Origin: Spirosoma sp. KUDC1026
GTDB taxonomy: Bacteria > Bacteroidota > Bacteroidia > Cytophagales > Spirosomataceae
Assembly (NCBI RefSeq): GCF_013375035.1
Contig: NZ_CP056032.1
Location: 4,834,001-4,898,000, forward strand
Length of the DNA: 64,000 bases
Direction: 5' to 3'
The notes under the pieces were generated by a model. That model worked only from the letters and a program-made list of their open reading frames with translations. It was not told where the DNA came from and did no database searches. The translations under genes and the position numbers were made by a program. Shown here piece after piece: positions 60,701 to 64,000 of this stretch. Position 1 is the stretch's first letter, and every line of letters starts with the position of its first letter.

Positions 60701-60951
60701 CGCTTCAGATTCAGGTGCTGGGCAACCCAACCAGCAATGATCACGTAGATGTTGACGTAACGGGCATTCAGGGACAGACGTTGCAGTTACGCGTGCTGGA
60801 CGCACTGGGCAAATCGCTCAGCGAGGAGTTGCTGGACGTAAACGGCACCAGCCAGCGTCAGCGGGTCAACCTGGGTCATTCGCCCGGTATGTATTTCCTG
60901 CAGGCCGGTGATGCTACGCAACTCAAAACGGTGAAGATCATTAAGCAATAA
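57793..60951 (+). CDS. Type IX-secreted subtilase-like protease with repeats
   Basis: 1,052 residues. Signal peptide (GSAAFLALALTASPFLTQAQ), propeptide-like region, then a clan SB protease domain (about 165-600): Asp176 in VGVISDSYN, Ser533 in FGTSAAAPHAAAVAAL. The usual HGTHVAG box reads DEGRAMAEIVHDVAPGA, with Glu212 at the His position as in sedolisins. Three copies of a cysteine-bracketed module (59602-59845, 60148-60387, 60415-60672), a putative Ig domain of the He_PIG type between the first two (LPEGLTFNATTRRISGTPTQ), and a C-terminal type IX sorting domain (LRVLDALGKSLSEELLDVNG...). It should be exported through the type IX system to the cell surface. Confidence 0.88.
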   Translation: MLKPLLRGWGSAAFLALALTASPFLTQAQNPNALKSASRAAKLTPDLLNLQQSANGAVLPPDRNSEVQNEYVIIDGAVAIEAAASDRNGQALLAQLQALGLRQGVAFKGMIFGYMPIDKLDQLKNVSTLTYAHPFYKPDLNVGKVTSQGDKALRADIARQTLGVDGSGSKVGVISDSYNYLGGAAAGVASGDLPAAGVQVLDDYLVAGASDEGRAMAEIVHDVAPGAAIAFNTANRGQAGFAQGIKNLAAAGCNIIVDDIIYLAEPFFQDGIVGQAVNEVVTNDSRVSYFSSAGNRARASYEKEYMPGPLVSAPGNATNVLGYAHNFGGKYSQRITVPARGTLRLVLQWDQPFRSVSGGTGATTDMDILVYRGNTLVLSGVANNIASGDPVEVTGTYTNSTTSAVDLEVYIVKYDGPDPGRIKWVNFGSSTSVVEFNTNSGASYGHNMAAGCISVAAAPYYNTPAFNVNLTTPRVESFSSAGGTPMLFDAAGNRLAQPEYRQKPEITSVDGGNNTFFGSDYEGDGFPNFFGTSAAAPHAAAVAALMQQKAGNNLIRSSVLTLMQQTALDMDDPLTAGFDAGFDYRTGYGFIQADKAIQAIAQPLALVEPKFNCQTGAIMFQTTGGDGSPIEYQGIGITDWSPNPNQFLDAPVLADQNSKTVELKARQNGQVVTYVFNFRVYCQGSNGNQPPVLATPLENQFARRGVAFAYLIPATTFSDPNGDALTYSVSGLPEGLTFNATTRRISGTPTQVGTFPVIVTATDPGNLSAQAMFDIIVVTTDAAQPLALIAPLYNCSTGAISFRTINGDGTPITYFAIGISRDAPTNPNGVVEPGLRGDPKPIVITATQSGISVSYTFDLAAACGGTTPPPTGGAFALIAPAYDCATGVFTFQVANAAAGKTVEYYSVPGITGWSTNPTHVFNYDLRTAGDVKPFTLRARYVGEPASEVTLEWVRPAPCSSGARLAVSEQSLQIQVLGNPTSNDHVDVDVTGIQGQTLQLRVLDALGKSLSEELLDVNGTSQRQRVNLGHSPGMYFLQAGDATQLKTVKIIKQ

Positions 60952-60972
60952 GCAGGCCAATAGTTAGGCCGA

Positions 60973-61007
60973 AGGCTGGGTTAGCGAAAGCTGGCTCAGC
61001 CTTTTTG
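60973..61007 (+). terminator. Terminator with GAAA tetraloop
   Basis: A 13-base stem (AGGCTGGGTTAGC with GCTGGCTCAGCCT, including three G-U pairs) closed by GAAA and followed by TTTTTGC, just after the protease gene. Confidence 0.8.
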
Positions 61008-61227
61008 CTTTACCGGTACTCTCGAAATCACCCACGCCCCTAAAAGCCCACGTCTATTGACAAAAAAATAGATCGTATTGTACTTTATTTACCCCTGAAC
61101 CAAAACAAACAGTACCTAGGTAATCCTTTGTTGAAATAATCGACCACCAGATAACTATCTGGCTCAAAATGTGCATATTGCGTTATAAAAACTGCCTCAC
61201 TTTATCCAGAAGCGTTCTCCGTAGCTT

Positions 61228-62103
61228 ATGTCGTTCTCCTCAATACACAACCTCAGAACAATAGCACTGCTGACATTGACCCTTACCGGTCTTTCGCTGG
61301 CAGGACACGCCCAGACTTTTTCGGGCAAAGTCTATCTGGCCGATCAGACTTCCCGCCGGGGCAGCGATTTTGTGTACCAGCTTCCAGCCAGCGCCCTGGC
61401 CCGGGTTGCCCGGGACGCGTCGGGCAACCCGGTTCTGGGTTTACCCGCCGGATTGAGCTTTAACGCCAAAACCCGCCGGATTTCGGGCACACCAACCCAG
61501 CCGGGGACTTACCCGATTACGATCAAAGCGATCGATCCAACTGAACAAACCACATTTACGATTACCGTCCTTCCTGCCGTTACTAAACCGCTGGTACTGG
61601 AAGCTCCGCAGTGCGACTGCGCTACCGGCGCGATCACATTCCGGACGACTGAGGGCGATGGTACGCCCATTACGTTCTCGGCGATCGGGGTGAAACGTAC
61701 AGCCCCAACCGACGTAGCCGGAACTATTGAAACAAGTCGGTTGAACACCCCCGAGCCGCTTCTGATCAAGGCTATGCAGAGCGGCAAAACAACCCAGTTC
61801 ACGTTCGATCTGCCGGGCTATTGCGGCCTGCTCAGTGCCAAAGTGGAAAACACGCTGCGGGTGCAGGTGCTGGGTAACCCAACACTCAACGAACAGGTCG
61901 AAGTCGAGGTGTCGGGCGTGCAGGGCAAGTCCGTTCATATGCGTTTGCTGGACAGTCAGGGCAAGTCCCTCAGCGAACAGTCGCTGGACGTAACGGAGAC
62001 AAGTGGTCGGCAACGGGTTAACCTGGGCCGCACGCCCGGTACGTATCTGCTCCAGGTAACTGATGCAGCCCAGTTCAAAACGGTTAAGATCGTTAAGCAG
62101 TAG
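61228..62103 (+). CDS. Type IX-sorted surface protein, protease-less paralogue
   Basis: 291 residues. Signal peptide (LRTIALLTLTLTGLSLAGHA), a He_PIG-like domain (LPAGLSFNAKTRRISGTPTQ), one cysteine-bracketed module (61591-61827; LEAPQCDCATGAITFRTTEG), and a type IX C-terminal domain (MRLLDSQGKSLSEQSLDVTE). Each piece closely resembles the corresponding piece of the neighbouring protease, so the gene probably arose by partial duplication of its C-terminal half. Own terminator. Confidence 0.85.
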   Translation: MSFSSIHNLRTIALLTLTLTGLSLAGHAQTFSGKVYLADQTSRRGSDFVYQLPASALARVARDASGNPVLGLPAGLSFNAKTRRISGTPTQPGTYPITIKAIDPTEQTTFTITVLPAVTKPLVLEAPQCDCATGAITFRTTEGDGTPITFSAIGVKRTAPTDVAGTIETSRLNTPEPLLIKAMQSGKTTQFTFDLPGYCGLLSAKVENTLRVQVLGNPTLNEQVEVEVSGVQGKSVHMRLLDSQGKSLSEQSLDVTETSGRQRVNLGRTPGTYLLQVTDAAQFKTVKIVKQ

Positions 62104-62130
62104 CCGCAGCGATAGCGAGATAGTAATCAG

Positions 62131-62163
62131 GCGGAACCCGTATAAACCGGTTCCGCTTTTTTT
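62131..62163 (+). terminator. Rho-independent terminator
   Basis: GCGGAACC and GGTTCCGC pair around a 10-base loop, followed by seven T. Ends the type IX-sorted gene. Confidence 0.9.
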
Positions 62164-62175
62164 ATGATCACCGGT

Positions 62176-62209
62176 TTGTGAGCCAACCGCCCGCGTTGCC
62201 GTATCTTTG
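62176..62209 (+). promoter_or_regulatory. Promoter giving a leaderless MFS mRNA
   Basis: TTG (62176-62178), 23 bases, then TATCTTTG (62202-62209). The expected start, four bases past the G, is the A of the ATG at 62213. Confidence 0.6.
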
Positions 62210-62212
62210 GTC

Positions 62213-63388
62213 ATGTCTTCAGCCTCTGTTTCGACCACCGGCTTAGTCGTTATCGTACTGTCCCAGTTTGCGGGTACGTCGCTGTGGTTCGCGGGAAATG
62301 CCATTCTCCCGGATCTCATGCCCCTGTTGAACGCGCCGGGCATCAACGGCTGGATTACGTCGGCGGTGCAGATTGGCTTTGTGAGTGGTACGTTACTCTA
62401 TGCCCTGCTGGCTCTCCCCGACCGCTTTCCCAGCACCTGGGTTTTCCTGGTTTCGGTTATTCTGGCAGCTGGGGCCAACGCAGGCTGGCTGCTCTTCCCT
62501 CTCCGGGCTGAACCGTTACTGGCAAGCCGGTTTCTGACCGGTTTTTTTCTGGCGGGAGTCTATCCGGTGGGGATGAAGATTGCCGCCGACTGGTTCAGGC
62601 CGGTGCTGGGCCGGGCCATGGGTTTTCTGGTTGGCGCCCTGGTTTTAGGCACGGCCTTTCCGCACCTGTTACGTGGACTGGGAACCAGCCTCCCCTACCG
62701 AACACTGACCCTGGCCGTCAGCGGTCTGGCGATAAGTGGCGGAATTTTATTAGCGGCTGTCGTACCTGCCAAACCGGTCCTCGCTCAGCGATTATCTTTT
62801 CGATTTAGTACCGTAACCGAGCTGTTTCGCCCTTCGGCGTTCCGGCCTGCGATGCTGGGTTATTTCGGTCACATGTGGGAGCTGTATACGTTCTGGGCCT
62901 TTCTGCCGGTAATCGTTACCCTTTACAACACAATGCATCCTGACACAGCCGCGAATCCGTCTCTTCTGGCCTTTATGGCTATTGCCGCCGGACTACTGGG
63001 GTGCGTGGGCGGTGGTTATCGGGCGCTGCAGATTGGTAGTCGCCGGGTAGCGTGGGCCTTCCTTCTTACCTCCGGTCTTTGTATCATCCTGTTTCCGGCT
63101 GCGTTGCGAGTACCGCTCCCGATCTTTGCCTTTTTTCTCCTGCTGTGGGGAGCAGCCGCGGCAGGTGACTCACCCCAGTTTTCGGCCCTGGTTGCCAGTG
63201 GTGCGCCCGTTGAAAAACGGGGTAGCATCCTGACGCTGTTAACCAGCCTGGGTTTCCTGCTGACGGTTGTCTCTATCCAGTTAATGGCGTGGCTCACGCA
63301 GCAGTTTGGCTTTTCGGCAACGTTATTCTACGTATTGCTGCCCGGCCCGCTGCTGGGTCTCTGGGCCATCAATAAAAATGAGCCCTGA
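62213..63388 (+). CDS. MFS transporter
   Basis: 391 residues with about 12 hydrophobic segments. The first half shows AGTSLWFAGNAILPDL, a kinked helix with the usual substrate Asn, and LASRFLTGFFLAGVYPVGMK; a loop-2-like DRFP follows helix 2. The second half repeats the fold after a long cytoplasmic loop at about 185-205. Substrate not predictable; the nearest genes give no hint. ATG at 62213 is favoured because the promoter element includes the TTG two codons before. Confidence 0.88.
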   Translation: MSSASVSTTGLVVIVLSQFAGTSLWFAGNAILPDLMPLLNAPGINGWITSAVQIGFVSGTLLYALLALPDRFPSTWVFLVSVILAAGANAGWLLFPLRAEPLLASRFLTGFFLAGVYPVGMKIAADWFRPVLGRAMGFLVGALVLGTAFPHLLRGLGTSLPYRTLTLAVSGLAISGGILLAAVVPAKPVLAQRLSFRFSTVTELFRPSAFRPAMLGYFGHMWELYTFWAFLPVIVTLYNTMHPDTAANPSLLAFMAIAAGLLGCVGGGYRALQIGSRRVAWAFLLTSGLCIILFPAALRVPLPIFAFFLLLWGAAAAGDSPQFSALVASGAPVEKRGSILTLLTSLGFLLTVVSIQLMAWLTQQFGFSATLFYVLLPGPLLGLWAINKNEP

Positions 63389-63434
63389 ACAATGGGCCGG
63401 ATTCCCATCGTTCAGAACTCATTTTTATTGATGG
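63366..63434. terminator. Hairpin across the MFS stop codon
   Basis: Outer arms of 17 perfect bases (CCATCAATAAAAATGAG with CTCATTTTTATTGATGG) and an inner imperfect stem (CTGAACAATGGG with CCCATCGTTCAG). The left arm is coding sequence. It lies between convergent genes. Confidence 0.6.
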
Positions 63435-63511
63435 GGTCAGGAACGCTGGCAACGCTTCATACACATTACCAGCATTCAATGTCAGCCGACTATCAGTCGC
63501 TTTTGTCCGTA

Positions 63512-64000
63512 TTAGTTTCCAGATGTCAGCAGGGCACGTAGCGCAGCTTCGTCGTGGAAACCAATCTCCCGTTTCTCCAGCTTGCCGTTCCGGAATACCA
63601 GCAATGTAGGCAGGTCTTCGACTTTGTAAGCCGCCAGCATTGCCTTTTCGGTATCGGCGTTGAACTTGACAACCGCTAGCTTGCCGGTCATTTCTTCCCC
63701 TAATTTATCGACCAGCGGCATCATCTTTTTGCAGGGTGCGCACCAGCGGGCGTACACATCGACCAGGACCAGCGGTTGCGCCTGAATCAGGCTGTCGAAC
63801 CGGGCCGTCGACCACTGAGCTTTGTCCGTCGATCGATTTACGCCCTCGACCGGCATCATCCGCGACGCCCATTTGAGGTAGCCGCCTTTCAGTTCATAGA
63901 CCTGATCGTAGCCCAACTCGTGAAGTTTCTCGACCGCCCCTTTGCTACGTCCGCCCGACATGCAGTAGACGTAAACGGGTTGATTTTTGTCCAGTTTGCT
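63512..64000 (-). CDS. Rhodanese-thioredoxin fusion, 5' end outside window
   Basis: The frame is open to the right edge (the bases past 63961 read KNQPVYVYC before the first in-window ATG), so this is the 3' part of a longer gene. YVYCMSGGRSKGAVEKLHEL is the rhodanese active-site loop, with its catalytic Cys; YELKGGYLKW ends that domain. The C-terminal thioredoxin domain has YARWCAPCKKMMPLV and the cis-Pro loop KVEDLPTLLVFRNG. Probably handles sulfane sulfur or disulfides; location unknown because the N terminus is missing. Confidence 0.9.
   Translation of the reverse strand, partial: SKLDKNQPVYVYCMSGGRSKGAVEKLHELGYDQVYELKGGYLKWASRMMPVEGVNRSTDKAQWSTARFDSLIQAQPLVLVDVYARWCAPCKKMMPLVDKLGEEMTGKLAVVKFNADTEKAMLAAYKVEDLPTLLVFRNGKLEKREIGFHDEAALRALLTSGN

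Noticed and set aside
1-64000. tRNA, rRNA, riboswitch or replication origin
   Set aside because: No cloverleaf, rRNA block, known aptamer core or origin-like box cluster was seen on either strand; short non-coding RNAs cannot be excluded by eye.

Overview
The window looks like chromosomal DNA of a member of the Bacteroidota, most likely a Cytophagales bacterium close to Spirosoma (inferred, no search was possible). The evidence is two SusC/SusD pairs, a FecR/ECF sigma cascade, two LytS/LytTR two-component pairs, type IX secretion sorting domains, few Shine-Dalgarno sequences, and many copies of the Bacteroidota -7 promoter element TAnnTTTG just upstream of genes. No rRNA, tRNA or CRISPR array was recognised.

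Layout. 1-969: 3' part of an A/T-rich DUF2971-like gene. 982-4306: three glycosyltransferases on the minus strand. 4391-5438: a cluster of long G/C-rich palindromic repeats surrounding a DUF559 endonuclease-like gene; a solo copy lies at 14314-14410. 5507-10196: LytTR/LytS pair divergent from a TonB-dependent receptor. 10341-18928: YceI, a small lipoprotein, a decayed FAD monooxygenase, two VOC proteins, an esterase, an acetamidase/formamidase, a DUF885 peptidase and an FAD monooxygenase. 19233-26164: SusC/SusD operon with a good terminator, then an M20 amidohydrolase. 26366-31777: TRIC channel, Lrp regulator, TlpA-like protein, small secreted protein, second LytS/LytTR pair. 31960-36113: serine hydrolase, AraC regulator, SDR, and an NTF2-like gene cut short by a nonsense codon. 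36559-38735: threonine-to-glycine operon (tdh-kbl). 38824-46552: a cytochrome c/HEAT-type secreted protein, SGNH hydrolase, M61 peptidase plus SDR, small conserved protein, ferritin. 46577-48034: a complete IS4-type insertion sequence. 48165-57514: a minus-strand locus encoding sigma, FecR, SusC (STN type), SusD, SGNH hydrolase and FAD oxidoreductase. 57793-64000: two type IX-sorted surface proteins, an MFS transporter and the end of a rhodanese-thioredoxin fusion.

How the genes work together. The 57514 to 48165 locus is a self-contained substrate-responsive uptake unit: SusC carries an STN domain that would signal through FecR to the ECF sigma, and the downstream enzymes suggest an esterified (perhaps acetylated) carbohydrate. 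The 19233-24198 pair is a second uptake unit without a local regulator. tdh and kbl convert threonine to glycine and acetyl-CoA.

Most notable: (1) the SGNH hydrolase at 49899-50621 reads as a circular permutation, with the GDS nucleophile block after the Asp-His block; (2) the DUF559 gene sits in a nest of palindromic repeats that also occur alone, resembling a RAYT/REP relationship; (3) the insertion sequence has a hairpin burying the transposase Shine-Dalgarno, with the promoter element in the loop, a layout that would silence read-through transcripts; (4) a cysteine-bracketed module of about 80 residues is repeated in the two type IX-sorted proteins; (5) two genes have promoters placed so that their mRNAs should be leaderless or nearly so.
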